Shown here: positions 43,004 through 52,091 of the stretch, one piece after another
Layout: each line of letters opens with the position of its first letter
Numbering within the stretch: the first letter of the stretch is position 1
Origin: Erwinia typographi
Lineage (GTDB): Bacteria; Pseudomonadota; Gammaproteobacteria; Enterobacterales; Enterobacteriaceae
DNA length: 64,000 nt
Reading direction: 5' to 3'
NCBI RefSeq assembly: GCF_000773975.1
Contig: NZ_JRUQ01000051.1
Location: 1 to 64,000 of the forward strand
Made by a program: the position numbers and the translations under genes
Notes under the pieces: model-generated
The model's input: only the letters and a program-made list of their open reading frames with translations
What the model was told of the DNA's origin: nothing
The model's database searches: none

Positions 43004-43032
43004 GCCCTTCCGCCTGAGTACAGGGGAAGGGC
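43004..43032. terminator. Hairpin between convergent gntT and hcxB
   Basis: Arms GCCCTTCC and GGAAGGGC with a 13-base middle, placed between the two stop codons. Neither strand has a long T-run after it, so strength is uncertain. Confidence 0.5.
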
Positions 43033-43051
43033 ATGCAGCTCGCAAAATGGG

Positions 43052-44143
43052 CTAACTTACCTGGCCGTAATACTCCGCCAGCTCGGCTTCCGGCATTCCG
43101 GCTTCGCGGGCTGCCGCCAGAATCTGCTGCCAGCTATTGGCATCAATCGGCACACCGTCGCGCAGGCGCGCTGCGCGCTGCGCTTGTTCAAACTCGCCCG
43201 GCACGAGGATTGGGCTGTCGCCCGCCTGCGGTGAGGCTTTTGCCCAGTCGATAAACGCCTGCGCTTCTTCCTGCATCTGCGGGGCATCAAACGCTTTAGG
43301 ATCGAGAATGATGGTCGTCATGCTGTTGAAAATGGCTTCCACGCTCTTTTGCAGCGAGCTTTCATGCGTAGTCTGCCCTCCCGATAAGGCACCCCCCAGA
43401 ATCTCGCACATTACCGCCAGACCGTAGCCCTTGTGTAAGCCAAAGGCCAGCAGCGAGCCATACGGCGTTTCGTGCATCACCGTTGGGTCATTGGTCGGCG
43501 CACCGTGGTGATCAATCAGATAGCCCGGCGCAACCTGAACTCCTTTGTTATAGGCTACTCGCGTTTTGCCAAAGGCGATGCCGCTGGTGGCGAAGTCCAG
43601 CAGCAGCGGAGGCTGGCCTTCACGCGGGAAAATGGCGCAAAAAGGATTGGTGCCGAACCGGCGATCGCTACCGTTAAACGGGGCAACCATCGGATCGCCC
43701 ACCACATTGACGAAATGAAACGAGATAAACCCGGCACTGGCACACTGCTCAGCCCAGTGACCAATGCGGCCAATATGATGTGTGTGCCGTAGCGCAACGG
43801 CACACATTCCCAGCTGACGCGTCCGCTCAATGCCCAGCGCCATCGCCTCGCTGGCGGCAACCTGACCAAAACCGTTATGCCCGTCAACCGTCAGTACCGC
43901 GCCCGCGTCTTTAACCACTTCAATATGCTTATTTTGCATCAGGTGGCCCTGCCTGCGGGACGCCATATAGCTTGGGATCATCCCGACGCCGTGCGAATCA
44001 TGGCCCGCCAGATTGGCCTGCACCAGATGGTCGGCTACTAGCGCGGCTTCCGTCTCGCTGCTGCCTGCATGTTGCCAAAGCGATGCCACAAACTGTCGTA
44101 GCCTGCTGCTCGCAATCCGAATTTCCTCACCTGCCTGACGCAT
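43052..44143 (-). CDS. hcxB: Hydroxycarboxylate dehydrogenase B (YbiC-like), LDH2/MDH2 family
   Basis: 363 residues of the type 2 malate/L-lactate dehydrogenase fold. Shared strings with E. coli YbiC/HcxB include ANLAGHDSHGVGMIPSYM, FGQVAASEAMALGIE, HHIGRIGHWAEQCA, DRRFGTNPFC, AFGKTRVA and MCEILGGALSGG. HcxB reduces 2-oxo acids such as hydroxyphenylpyruvate or 2-oxoglutarate-type substrates with NAD(P)H. Start ATG 44143 has a strong GGAGG. Convergent with gntT; the T3SS region begins to its right. Confidence 0.9.
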   Translation of the reverse strand: MRQAGEEIRIASSRLRQFVASLWQHAGSSETEAALVADHLVQANLAGHDSHGVGMIPSYMASRRQGHLMQNKHIEVVKDAGAVLTVDGHNGFGQVAASEAMALGIERTRQLGMCAVALRHTHHIGRIGHWAEQCASAGFISFHFVNVVGDPMVAPFNGSDRRFGTNPFCAIFPREGQPPLLLDFATSGIAFGKTRVAYNKGVQVAPGYLIDHHGAPTNDPTVMHETPYGSLLAFGLHKGYGLAVMCEILGGALSGGQTTHESSLQKSVEAIFNSMTTIILDPKAFDAPQMQEEAQAFIDWAKASPQAGDSPILVPGEFEQAQRAARLRDGVPIDANSWQQILAAAREAGMPEAELAEYYGQVS

Positions 44144-44497
44144 TTTTTTCCTCCTTTGCTTTCGAGTTTACTGTTTATTTTTAAACGAATATTTTGCCGT
44201 TGTCGTGAAATAAAGCCGAAAAACAGCCCGGTAAAAAGGAGAGGAAGGCAGCGTGATGTGCGGAGAGAGTTGCAAAGGGAAGGCGTTGCTAAGTATACTA
44301 TCATCTTGAAAGTATTTAGTTTTTTGACTAAAGCCAAATTTTTTTCGATAACGATAACAGGCGACATTCAGCCAATTTTTTCCCTTTTCGGCTCCGGCCA
44401 TCAAACACCTTTCTTTAACGCATTCTGCGTTTGGCGGTTAATTATCCTTGGTTTTTTTGCAGGTCTGCGGGCAGTTGCCTTTGGGGATGAGTGCAGT
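44144..44497. other. Gene-free AT-rich stretch at the left border of the T3SS region
   Basis: 354 bases between divergent hcxB and the unknown gene at 44498. It is visibly more AT-rich than its surroundings and has a small inverted repeat (TTTAG...CTAAA near 44308-44328). The frame of the next gene stays open through it, but the composition is non-coding. No hrp box or mobile-element end was found. Confidence 0.45.
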
Positions 44498-45604
44498 ATG
44501 GAAAATGAACAGAATCAGGTGCCGACGATCCCCGAGCTGCCGCTGAAGGGTATCCCACAAGAGATACTGCGGCTCGGAAAGCATCTTGCGGACACTAAAT
44601 ACCAGATAGATATGTTGGGGAAAACGGGCTGGGGCGAGCTGACGGCGAACCTTCATGGTCTGGAGGCCAGCGGCGAATGGGACGGGCCGGACGATGCGCT
44701 GACCTTTTTCAGCAAAATCTTTCCGTTTGCCATGCTGCCTGCCGAAACCGAGCCACTCGGCATTTTCCGCGTGCCTACCGAGCGGGTGATTGGGCGAAGC
44801 TGGCGCTGGTGGCCCGATCACCTCAGCGCCAACAGCGAGAGCAAGCTGGCTGAGCATCTCAACGGCCCGCTGGCGGCGGAAAGTACCTCGTGGTATTTCC
44901 TGCCGGCGATCGGGCTGCTGCTCGCGGCTCAAGGGCAAAGCCGGGTTAACTATTGCCGCCAGCGGCACATTCCTTTTATCACCGCGCGGGTCAGTAACCT
45001 TAACTACCCGCCAGCCGACCGCTTTCGCCTCTACCATGTGAGCAAAGGGGAGACCCGGCAGAGCTGGGTGGTTTTGCACGACCGCTATTTGCAACCGGTT
45101 ATGTGGCCGCGAATCACCTTGCCCGCGCTGACCACTTATGGCGTGCACAGCGGTAGCTGGCCGGTAACTTTCCCGCCAATCGCCCGCATTTTCGACGCGC
45201 TTTATTACCCCACATCAGCGGAAAATTTCGTCGCTCCCTGTGTGGATCTGCTGGCGGTAAAAGAGGCGATGAAGGCCGAAAAACTGGCGGCTAAATGGGC
45301 GAGAAAGCCGGTGAAAATGGCGCTCAGCGAGATGGATATCACCAATATCTGGCCGGTCAGCCTGACGCTCTCTTTCTTCTTTATTCTGTCTCTGGTCATC
45401 GCGGGGCTGACGGCGGGAGAAGGATGGGCTGGCTGCCTCAGCCTGCTGGTCTGCGGTATGGCGGGCAGCCTGCTGCTGTTTATTGCCACGCCGGTGTTCC
45501 TGGTCAGTAAGCGGTTACGCAGGAACGCTCAGCCGGAAGAGCCTGATGAAGAGCTGTGGGATGCCCCGCCTGAAGAGGCTGAGGCGCCGACGCCCACCGC
45601 TTAA
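44498..45604 (+). CDS. Unrecognised membrane protein next to hrpY
   Basis: 368 residues; I do not recognise a family. The first ~280 residues are soluble, Trp/Pro-rich and without a signal peptide (EWDGPDDALTFFSKIFPF, RSWRWWPDHLSANSESKLAEHL, HVSKGETRQSWVVLHDRYLQPVMWP). Two transmembrane helices follow (about 300-320 and 328-352), with an acidic proline-rich tail (EEPDEELWDAPPEEAEAPTP). This suggests a large domain and tail on the cytoplasmic side. The start is uncertain: ATG 44498 is preferred because upstream DNA is AT-rich and non-coding in character, although the frame remains open to 44156. Its stop is only two bases from the convergent hrpY stop. No hrp box precedes it, so co-regulation with the T3SS is not supported. 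Confidence 0.7.
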   Translation: MENEQNQVPTIPELPLKGIPQEILRLGKHLADTKYQIDMLGKTGWGELTANLHGLEASGEWDGPDDALTFFSKIFPFAMLPAETEPLGIFRVPTERVIGRSWRWWPDHLSANSESKLAEHLNGPLAAESTSWYFLPAIGLLLAAQGQSRVNYCRQRHIPFITARVSNLNYPPADRFRLYHVSKGETRQSWVVLHDRYLQPVMWPRITLPALTTYGVHSGSWPVTFPPIARIFDALYYPTSAENFVAPCVDLLAVKEAMKAEKLAAKWARKPVKMALSEMDITNIWPVSLTLSFFFILSLVIAGLTAGEGWAGCLSLLVCGMAGSLLLFIATPVFLVSKRLRRNAQPEEPDEELWDAPPEEAEAPTPTA

Positions 45605-45606
45605 AG

Positions 45607-46248
45607 CTACTGCACCAGATGGTGGCTGATGGCGTATTTCACTATGTCGGCATTGCTGGTGAAATGCATTTTTTCCATCATCCGCGATTTATAGGTGCTG
45701 ACCGTCTTGTTGCTGATCGACAGGCCGTCAGCAATGGCGTTGATGGTTTCGCCGTGTGCCAGCATCAGCAGGATCTGGCGCTCTCGCGTGGTCAGGGTTT
45801 CGTGCAGCGCCCGGCTGCCGTTCTGGTACTCGGCAAAGACGATTTCCTGCGCTAAATCGTGGTCGATATAGCGCGAGCCTTTGGCTACGCAGCGAATGGC
45901 GGCCAGCAGCGCGTCAGGATTTTTATCCTTAGTAATATACCCCAGCGCGCCGCAGTTCAGCACGCGGCGGGCGATCTGCGGTTCATTGAACATGCTGAGT
46001 ACCAGAATCGGCAGATCCGGGTACTGAGAGTGGATTCGGTTGATCAAATCCTCCCCGCTTATTCCCGGCATGGAAATATCCAGCAGCAGTAGATCCAGAC
46101 CGCCAAGACGCAAACGCTCCAGCACCTGGCTACCGTCTCCCGCTTCACCTACCACATCAATCCCGTCGTCCAGGGAGAAAATCTGTTTCAGTCCTTCGCG
46201 CATCAGCGCGTGATCGTCGGCGATCACTAACTTAATTACTTCACTCAT
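45607..46248 (-). CDS. hrpY: NarL-family response regulator HrpY
   Basis: 213 residues: receiver domain with acidic pair D11/D12, phospho-acceptor D57 in LLLLDISMPG and Lys in YITKDKN; C-terminal LuxR-type helix-turn-helix (LTTRERQILLMLAHGETINAIADGLSISNKTVSTYKSRMMEK). In Erwinia and Pantoea HrpY activates hrpS, which leads to hrpL transcription. Here hrpY is second in an hrpX-hrpY pair (61 bp gap), and hrpS is not beside it as it would be in E. amylovora or P. stewartii. Confidence 0.93.
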   Translation of the reverse strand: MSEVIKLVIADDHALMREGLKQIFSLDDGIDVVGEAGDGSQVLERLRLGGLDLLLLDISMPGISGEDLINRIHSQYPDLPILVLSMFNEPQIARRVLNCGALGYITKDKNPDALLAAIRCVAKGSRYIDHDLAQEIVFAEYQNGSRALHETLTTRERQILLMLAHGETINAIADGLSISNKTVSTYKSRMMEKMHFTSNADIVKYAISHHLVQ

Positions 46249-46309
46249 CCTGGTTCCCTGGTTGAAGATGTCCTGTGCGAGCGCAGAATATATCAGCTCA
46301 CTGTGACGG

Positions 46310-47764
46310 TTATGCTGAAAGGGGAAGGGTGATCTCCAGCAGAGTGCCTTCGCCTGGCTTGCTGACGATCGAGGCGACCCCGTTCAGCATATCCACCCGT
46401 TCTTTAATACCCAGCAGCCCAAAGGCATCCCGGCGGACCGACTGCATTTTAAAGCCGCGGCCGTTGTCGCGGATCTGGATAACCACCGACTCACGGCTGG
46501 CCTGCACAATGATCGACACTTTGCTGGCCCTGGCGTGTCGGGAAATATTGGTCAGCGACTCCTGCACCACGCGAAACACGGCGGTGACGGCCTGATCGCT
46601 CAGCGCCACCGGCTTTCCTTCCGGCACGATCAGCATACAGGCGCAGCGGCTGTTTTTGACAAATTCATCGCGCAGCCACTCCAGGGCCGGGACCAGACCC
46701 ATATTCAGCATATTAGGCCGCAGGCGAGTGGAAACATCCCTGACTACCTGAATAGTGCTGTCGATTAGCGTCATCAAATAGTCTACCTGCTGATTGACCC
46801 GCACCGGATTGTCCGCCTGCATGCCAATCACCGACAGACCGGCCCGCAGGCTGGTCAGGTGCTGGCCCAGCTCATCGTGGATCTCCCTGGCGATATGCTT
46901 GCGCTCATCCTCGGTACGCTGCTGCTGATTACTGGCCAGCAGGCGCATCTGCTGATGGGCCGCCCGAACTTCATTCTCCACCTCGCGCAGGCGGCTGATA
47001 TCCCGGCCTACCGCCAGGATGGAGACCACTTCGCCCAGTAAATTGTATTCCGGCACGCAGCGGACGTGCAGCACCATCGCGCGTTCGCCAAACCGCGCTT
47101 CCAGCTCCGATTCGCTTTTCTCCCCGCTGGCCAGCGTGTTGGACACCAGTCGGAACAGCCGCATTCCCACCTCATCAAACGGAATGCTGTCGGTTAAACG
47201 CCATCCCCGCGCCTGCTCCTCGCTACAGCCAATCAGTTTCAGCACCGGCGGGTTGGCATACTGGCAGTGCATCTGGGTATCAAAGCGGGCGATCAGATCC
47301 GGTGAATTCTCCACCAGCGAGCGAAACTGCTGCTCCTGCTGAAGGTAGCGCTCGGTGCGTTTTTTGATCTCCCGTACGTCCCGCACTACGTTTAGCACCA
47401 GCGTCTGCCCCAGGTGCTCATAGGTGCTCGAGCTGACCTCAACCGGGATCAGCTCACCGTCATGCGTCTTGTGCTGGGAAGTAAAACGAATGCCTTCCGG
47501 GCGCATACTAAGTTTCCACCACAGTGCCGCAACGTCAGGATCTTTCAGCTCACTTTCAATATCGGCATAGGTTAAACTGAGCAGTTCCTGATATTTATAG
47601 CCCAACATTTCACAGGCTTTATTATTGATATAAGCCAGCTTTGCGTCCTTGCCGACTAAATAAATCGCGTCATTGACCTTGTCAAGAGCAAAGTCGGGCA
47701 GGATAGCCCGACCGTTATCCGGGTTGCTACTCACATTGAGGCTGAATATTTCAGATGAAAGCAT
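46310..47764 (-). CDS. hrpX: PAS-domain sensor histidine kinase HrpX
   Basis: 484 residues without transmembrane helices, so cytoplasmic. Two PAS domains (about 25-135 and 145-260), then HisKA_3 with H296 in REIHDELGQHL, and a HATPase domain with DNGRGF near the end. This NarX/UhpB-type architecture is that of Erwinia/Pantoea HrpX, which phosphorylates HrpY. The signal is unknown; the PAS domains suggest an internal redox or metabolite cue. Lies between hrpL and hrpY on the minus strand. Confidence 0.93.
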   Translation of the reverse strand: MLSSEIFSLNVSSNPDNGRAILPDFALDKVNDAIYLVGKDAKLAYINNKACEMLGYKYQELLSLTYADIESELKDPDVAALWWKLSMRPEGIRFTSQHKTHDGELIPVEVSSSTYEHLGQTLVLNVVRDVREIKKRTERYLQQEQQFRSLVENSPDLIARFDTQMHCQYANPPVLKLIGCSEEQARGWRLTDSIPFDEVGMRLFRLVSNTLASGEKSESELEARFGERAMVLHVRCVPEYNLLGEVVSILAVGRDISRLREVENEVRAAHQQMRLLASNQQQRTEDERKHIAREIHDELGQHLTSLRAGLSVIGMQADNPVRVNQQVDYLMTLIDSTIQVVRDVSTRLRPNMLNMGLVPALEWLRDEFVKNSRCACMLIVPEGKPVALSDQAVTAVFRVVQESLTNISRHARASKVSIIVQASRESVVIQIRDNGRGFKMQSVRRDAFGLLGIKERVDMLNGVASIVSKPGEGTLLEITLPLSA

Positions 47765-47964
47765 GTTTCTCTCTGAAGGCTGAAAGTTGGAAGTATGATA
47801 AGCATAGATTATATTACCGCAAAGGGTATCTCACCCGGCTAATTACCATTAAGAAACAATTACAGCAAATAAAATCGCTGCTGACCATCAATATTCATCT
47901 GAAAGTTGCGTCAACACGCAGATAAATAATTATGGCGTTATTCGGACTGAAAAAAACGCTTTGT

Positions 47965-48507
47965 TCAGCTTATCGTGCTCTTGAGCGCCTCGCGCACGCG
48001 GGAGAGGCGGGATTTTACCGTGCCCAACGGGATATCCAGAGAGGTGGCAACATCCTGGTAGCTGCCGTTGCGTTCGACCAGAATACTCAACATCTGGCGG
48101 GTCTCTTCGGGCAGCCGGTCAATGGAGTTCGCCATGACGCTGAGTAGTTCATCGTTGGCGATGATATCGCTGGGATCGCAATCCTGAATGAGTTCCAGCA
48201 CGTTGTCCTCATTGAGACTGTCGAACAGAAAACGGTTCTGGTGCGTCTTGTAGTAATTGCGGATCAGATTGGCGGCGATACCAAAAAGCCAGGTTTCCGG
48301 GCGTGAGGCGCCGAGGAATTTGTGGCTGTTTCGCAAAACTTCCACGCAGGTCATCTGCGCAATATCCTCTACGTCTTCACGATTGGAAACGCGTTTGCGA
48401 ATAAAATTGTGCAGTTTTCGATTCTGCTGGCAAAGGATCTCCTGCCATAAAATAACGACCGGTACTTCAGGTGAAAATGACAATTCTGCGGTTGAAGAAG
48501 ATAGCAT
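47965..48507 (-). CDS. hrpL: ECF sigma factor HrpL
   Basis: 180 residues with sigma region 2 (NREDVEDIAQMTCVEVLRNS, RPETWLFGIAANLIRNYYK) and region 4 (GSYQDVATSLDIPLGTVKSRLSRVREAL). HrpL directs RNA polymerase to hrp-box promoters, two of which occur in this window (4730 and 48750). Start ATG 48507 has AGGAG. A sigma-54 promoter sits 47 bp upstream, as expected for HrpS-activated hrpL. Divergent from hrpJ; followed 200 bp later by hrpX. Confidence 0.95.
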   Translation of the reverse strand: MLSSSTAELSFSPEVPVVILWQEILCQQNRKLHNFIRKRVSNREDVEDIAQMTCVEVLRNSHKFLGASRPETWLFGIAANLIRNYYKTHQNRFLFDSLNEDNVLELIQDCDPSDIIANDELLSVMANSIDRLPEETRQMLSILVERNGSYQDVATSLDIPLGTVKSRLSRVREALKSTIS

Positions 48508-48553
48508 CTTTACGCTCCTGGGAATTAATTAACAGCCTGAGGGTTGTCATATA

Positions 48554-48568
48554 GCAAGGAGCGTGCCA
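48554..48568 (-). promoter_or_regulatory. Sigma-54 (-24/-12) promoter of hrpL
   Basis: On the minus strand TGGCAC-GCTCC-TTGC, an exact match to the consensus TGGCAC-N5-TTGC, ending 46 bases before the hrpL ATG. It implies control by an enhancer-binding protein such as HrpS. Confidence 0.93.
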
Positions 48569-48749
48569 GAGGACGAAAATACCGCCAGGCGGCGTTATTC
48601 CGGCGATGTTTACAATGCTTAAGAATTATCTGAGACAAAACTGGGAGGATTATAAAAATTAGCTGTGCAAGTTCTTACACTAATAACGGCACTGTAAAGT
48701 TTCAGCTGAATAAGGCATTTAAAATACGGGTTTAACGACGTTTTCTTCG

Positions 48750-48777
48750 GGAACTTATTGGGGATTGCAGCCACGTA
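48750..48777 (+). promoter_or_regulatory. hrp box of the hrpJ-hrcU operon
   Basis: GGAACT at 48750-48755, fifteen bases, CCACGTA at 48771-48777. It fits the HrpL consensus except for T instead of C at the sixth base. It ends 31 bp before the hrpJ ATG and should drive all eleven genes to hrcU. Confidence 0.9.
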
Positions 48778-48808
48778 AGAGAATCGCGAAATCAACGACG
48801 AGTCCGAG

Positions 48809-49960
48809 ATGATTAAAGTTCAGTCCTCCTTTCAGTCTCAGCAGGCCCTGGTAAAAACGCTGCTCAAACAGGATAGCGCGTCTTCGCGTGCTTCCGGGGC
48901 TGACGCTCGCGCCCGTCCGGTGAATACTCAATCGGCGGCGGATTCACTCACGGATTCGCTGGAAGAGTTAGGGGCAATATTTGGCGAAAAGGTGGAGAAG
49001 AGCACCAAAGGGCTCAACCGCCGTCAGATTAATACCCAGCATTTACGCAGCAACCGTGGGGCGGTGGAGCGCATTGAACGGCTGGGCGAGCTCTATCAAA
49101 TGCTTGACGGGCAGCAGCAGGACCGACTGGAAACCCGCATGAACGCGCTGAAAAGCGTGCTCGCCAAAGGGCCAGAGCCGGATGCTGGCGAGCTGGTCGA
49201 GGCGGCGGATAACGATCCGGCACGCTGCAATCTCATGCTGAGGATGGTACTGCGCGAAGCGGACAGCCGCGGGGATACGCAGACGGCTAACGCCGCAAGC
49301 CATGGTCTTGAGCGCCTGGACGAGCAGTTTGGCGATTTGGTCAGGGCTGGGTTGAATACCGCGCCAGCGATTGCCAGCTTCACCACCGACCCGGCGGAAA
49401 AGCAGGGGATGCGCGACCTTTACTACAACGGCATCGTTAAGCACCAGTCACCTTCGGTGATCCTCGACAGCCTGCTTGAGCGGTTTGGTCGGGAACAATT
49501 TATGCCAGGCCTGCGTACGCTGCAACGCGCGCTGTCTGAGGACATCGCCTCTCTTGCCCCCTCTATTTCGGCGCGATCGCTGCATAAAATCCAACTTGGT
49601 CTTAGCGAGGCCGGACAGCTAACGCATCTGATTGCAAATAGCGACAAGCTGCTCGACGACCTCCGTTCCAGGGGGAAAATTCCCCCCTCCGCGCTGGGCG
49701 GTATTGAGATGACCAGACGGCTGCTTAACGTAGCGGAAACCGGATTACAGGGACGGGACATCAACGCAATAGGGAAAGAGTTTGCCGGAGAGAAGCCTGA
49801 AGCGCAGATGATTTTTTTCAATGGCCTGCTGCCGCTAATGAACAATATGCCGCCAATGCTCTGGCGCGACCGCAATCATCGACCCGAAGCCGCAAAACTG
49901 CTGCGCAGCGTGATCGGTATGCTGGTGGATAACGAGCACAAAGCGGCGGCGAAAGGCTAA
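48809..49960 (+). CDS. hrpJ: HrpJ, T3SS gatekeeper (SctW/YopN-TyeA type)
   Basis: 383 residues, mostly helical, with a polar, disordered start (first ~50) and the SctW core (SLEELGAIFGEKVE, GELYQMLDGQQQDRLE, PSVILDSLLERFG). A C-terminal TyeA-like part follows (about 280-383, GIEMTRRLLNVAETGLQGRD). HrpJ controls the order of secretion and is itself secreted. First gene of the long operon, 31 bp after the hrp box. Confidence 0.92.
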   Translation: MIKVQSSFQSQQALVKTLLKQDSASSRASGADARARPVNTQSAADSLTDSLEELGAIFGEKVEKSTKGLNRRQINTQHLRSNRGAVERIERLGELYQMLDGQQQDRLETRMNALKSVLAKGPEPDAGELVEAADNDPARCNLMLRMVLREADSRGDTQTANAASHGLERLDEQFGDLVRAGLNTAPAIASFTTDPAEKQGMRDLYYNGIVKHQSPSVILDSLLERFGREQFMPGLRTLQRALSEDIASLAPSISARSLHKIQLGLSEAGQLTHLIANSDKLLDDLRSRGKIPPSALGGIEMTRRLLNVAETGLQGRDINAIGKEFAGEKPEAQMIFFNGLLPLMNNMPPMLWRDRNHRPEAAKLLRSVIGMLVDNEHKAAAKG

Positions 49961-49972
49961 GGGGACAATAGA

Positions 49973-52081
49973 ATGAACAGCATGTTTTTAATCCTCAACC
50001 GCATCGCGCTGGGCGCAATGCAGCGCTCCGAAATCGTCGGCGCGATGTTTGCGATGGCGATCGTCTTCATGCTAATCATTCCGCTGCCGCTGGGGCTGAT
50101 CGATACCCTGATCGCCGTCAACATCTGTATATCTTCCCTGCTGGTCGTGCTGGCGATGTATCTGCCGAAGCCGCTGGCGTTCTCCAGCTTTCCGGCGGTG
50201 CTGCTGCTGACTACCATGTTCCGCCTTGCGCTGTCGATCTCCACCACTCGCCAGATCCTGGTTCAGCAGGATGCCGGACATATTGTCGCCGCCTTCGGCA
50301 CCTTTGTGGTCGGCGGCAACCTCGCCGTCGGGATGGTGATGTTCCTGATCCTTACTGTCGTCAACTTTCTGGTGATCACCAAAGGCTCGGAGAGGGTGGC
50401 AGAAGTGGCGGCCCGCTTTACGCTTGACGCCATGCCGGGTAAGCAAATGTCGATCGACAGCGATCTGCGCGCCGGGCTGATTGACGTCAGCACGGCCAAG
50501 CGCCGTCGCGTCGATCTGGCAAAAGAGAGCCAGCTGTTCGGGGCGATGGACGGGGCGATGAAGTTCGTCAAGGGCGATGCCATCGCCGGGCTGGTGATCC
50601 TGTTTATTAACCTGATCGGTGGCTTCAGCATCGGCGTAATGCAGCTTGGTATGCCAGCCGGGGACGCGATGCATACCTATTCGGTGCTGACCATTGGTGA
50701 CGGCCTGATTGCGCAAATCCCGGCGCTGCTGATCTCCCTGACGGCAGGGATGATCATCACCCGCGTCTCCTCGGACAGCGAAACCGATGGCAATAACAAT
50801 ATTGGTCGTGAGATCGCCGAGCAGCTGACCAGCCAGCCAAAGGCGTGGATACTTTCTTCTATCGGCATGTTTGGTTTTGCCCTGTTACCGGGAATGCCAA
50901 CCGGCGTCTTTATCGTACTGGCCGTGCTGACCCTGGCTACCGGCAGTTTTCAGGTCTGGCGGGCAAAGCGATTGCTGGTTGCCGAACGGCCGCAGATGGA
51001 AAACGAGGTGGTCCCGCCTGAGCTGAACGGCACTGAAGACCTGCGGCAATTCAATCCGACCCGACCTTATCTGTTGCAATTCCCCAGCAGCGCTCGCGGC
51101 ACGGCCGAAACGCTGGATCTGGTGCAGGCTATCCGCCGTATGCGCAATAGCATCGTTTATAACTACGGCTTCACGCTGCCCGCTTTTGATATTGAATTTC
51201 AGGAGAGTTTGCCCGTCGACGAGTTTCGCTACTCGGTGTACGAAATCCCCAGGGTGATCGGCACCTTCAACGTGGCGCAGTCGGCGGTTGGCCTCAGCGG
51301 CCATGATCATCTGGCGGAAGAAGAGGGCGTGACGCCGGGAACGGAAACTCGCCGGGAGTCCACTCTGCTGTGGCTGCCGGCCGATCATCCTCTGCTGGAA
51401 AACGAGCAGATTCCGCGCTGGGGCTTCCATGAGCTGCTGATGCAGCGTATGGAAAACGCCATTCACGCCAGCGCGCCCCATTTTATTGGTCTACAGGAGA
51501 CGCGAGCGCTGATGGGCTGGCTGGAGAGCGAGCAGCCGGAGCTGGCCCAGGAACTTCAGCGCGTCATGCCTATCGCGCGCTTCTCTAACGTGCTGCAAAA
51601 CCTGGTGGCGGAGCGTATCCCGCTGCGCTCGGTGCGTGCGATAGCGGAAGCCCTGATTGAGCACGGCCAGAACGAGCGAGATATCAGCCTGCTGACCGAT
51701 TTGGTGCGCATCTCGCTGAAAGAACATATCTGCTATCAGTACACCCAGGAAGATGGCCTGCACGTCTGGCTGCTCACCCCTGAAATGGAGGAGCAGCTGC
51801 GCGATTCGCTGCGCCAGACCCAAAGTGAAGTTTTCTTCTCGCTGACGCAGGAGCAGAACATGGCGATCCTGGCGCAGATGCGTAACGCCTTTGCCGTTGA
51901 AAACGCCAGATTTGCGGTAATGCTGGTGGCGCAGGATCTCCGCAGCCCGCTGCGCGGGCTGATTCAGGATGAATTCCATCAGGTGCCGGTGCTGTCGTTT
52001 GCCGAGCTGCAGTCCAACCTGTCGATAAACGTAGTGGGTCGCCTCGATCTGGACGATTCAGCCGAGTCCTTTGATGCTTAA
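49973..52081 (+). CDS. hrcV: HrcV, export-gate protein (SctV/FlhA family)
   Basis: 702 residues: about eight N-terminal transmembrane helices (~15-320) with the FHIPEP-type stretches LPKPLAFSSFPAVLLLTTMFRLALS, DAMPGKQMSIDSDLRAG and GDAMHTYSVLTIGDGL, then a cytoplasmic domain (~350-702) that makes the nonameric export ring. SD GGGGAC is upstream of ATG 49973. The stop TAA runs straight into the hrpQ ribosome site TAAGGAG. Confidence 0.96.
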   Translation: MNSMFLILNRIALGAMQRSEIVGAMFAMAIVFMLIIPLPLGLIDTLIAVNICISSLLVVLAMYLPKPLAFSSFPAVLLLTTMFRLALSISTTRQILVQQDAGHIVAAFGTFVVGGNLAVGMVMFLILTVVNFLVITKGSERVAEVAARFTLDAMPGKQMSIDSDLRAGLIDVSTAKRRRVDLAKESQLFGAMDGAMKFVKGDAIAGLVILFINLIGGFSIGVMQLGMPAGDAMHTYSVLTIGDGLIAQIPALLISLTAGMIITRVSSDSETDGNNNIGREIAEQLTSQPKAWILSSIGMFGFALLPGMPTGVFIVLAVLTLATGSFQVWRAKRLLVAERPQMENEVVPPELNGTEDLRQFNPTRPYLLQFPSSARGTAETLDLVQAIRRMRNSIVYNYGFTLPAFDIEFQESLPVDEFRYSVYEIPRVIGTFNVAQSAVGLSGHDHLAEEEGVTPGTETRRESTLLWLPADHPLLENEQIPRWGFHELLMQRMENAIHASAPHFIGLQETRALMGWLESEQPELAQELQRVMPIARFSNVLQNLVAERIPLRSVRAIAEALIEHGQNERDISLLTDLVRISLKEHICYQYTQEDGLHVWLLTPEMEEQLRDSLRQTQSEVFFSLTQEQNMAILAQMRNAFAVENARFAVMLVAQDLRSPLRGLIQDEFHQVPVLSFAELQSNLSINVVGRLDLDDSAESFDA

Positions 52082-52091
52082 GGAGCTGATT

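Larger units (their letters stand above)
48508..48808. other. hrpL-hrpJ divergent control region
   Basis: 301 bases with the sigma-54 promoter of hrpL near one end and the hrp box of hrpJ near the other. The AT-rich middle (48600-48740) could take an IHF bend or HrpS-binding sites, but I could not place either securely. Confidence 0.6.

Noticed and set aside
44156-44497. Extended N-terminus for the unknown gene at 44498
   Set aside because: The DNA is AT-rich and the translation is Phe/Ile/Lys-rich, unlike the rest of the protein; treated as non-coding.
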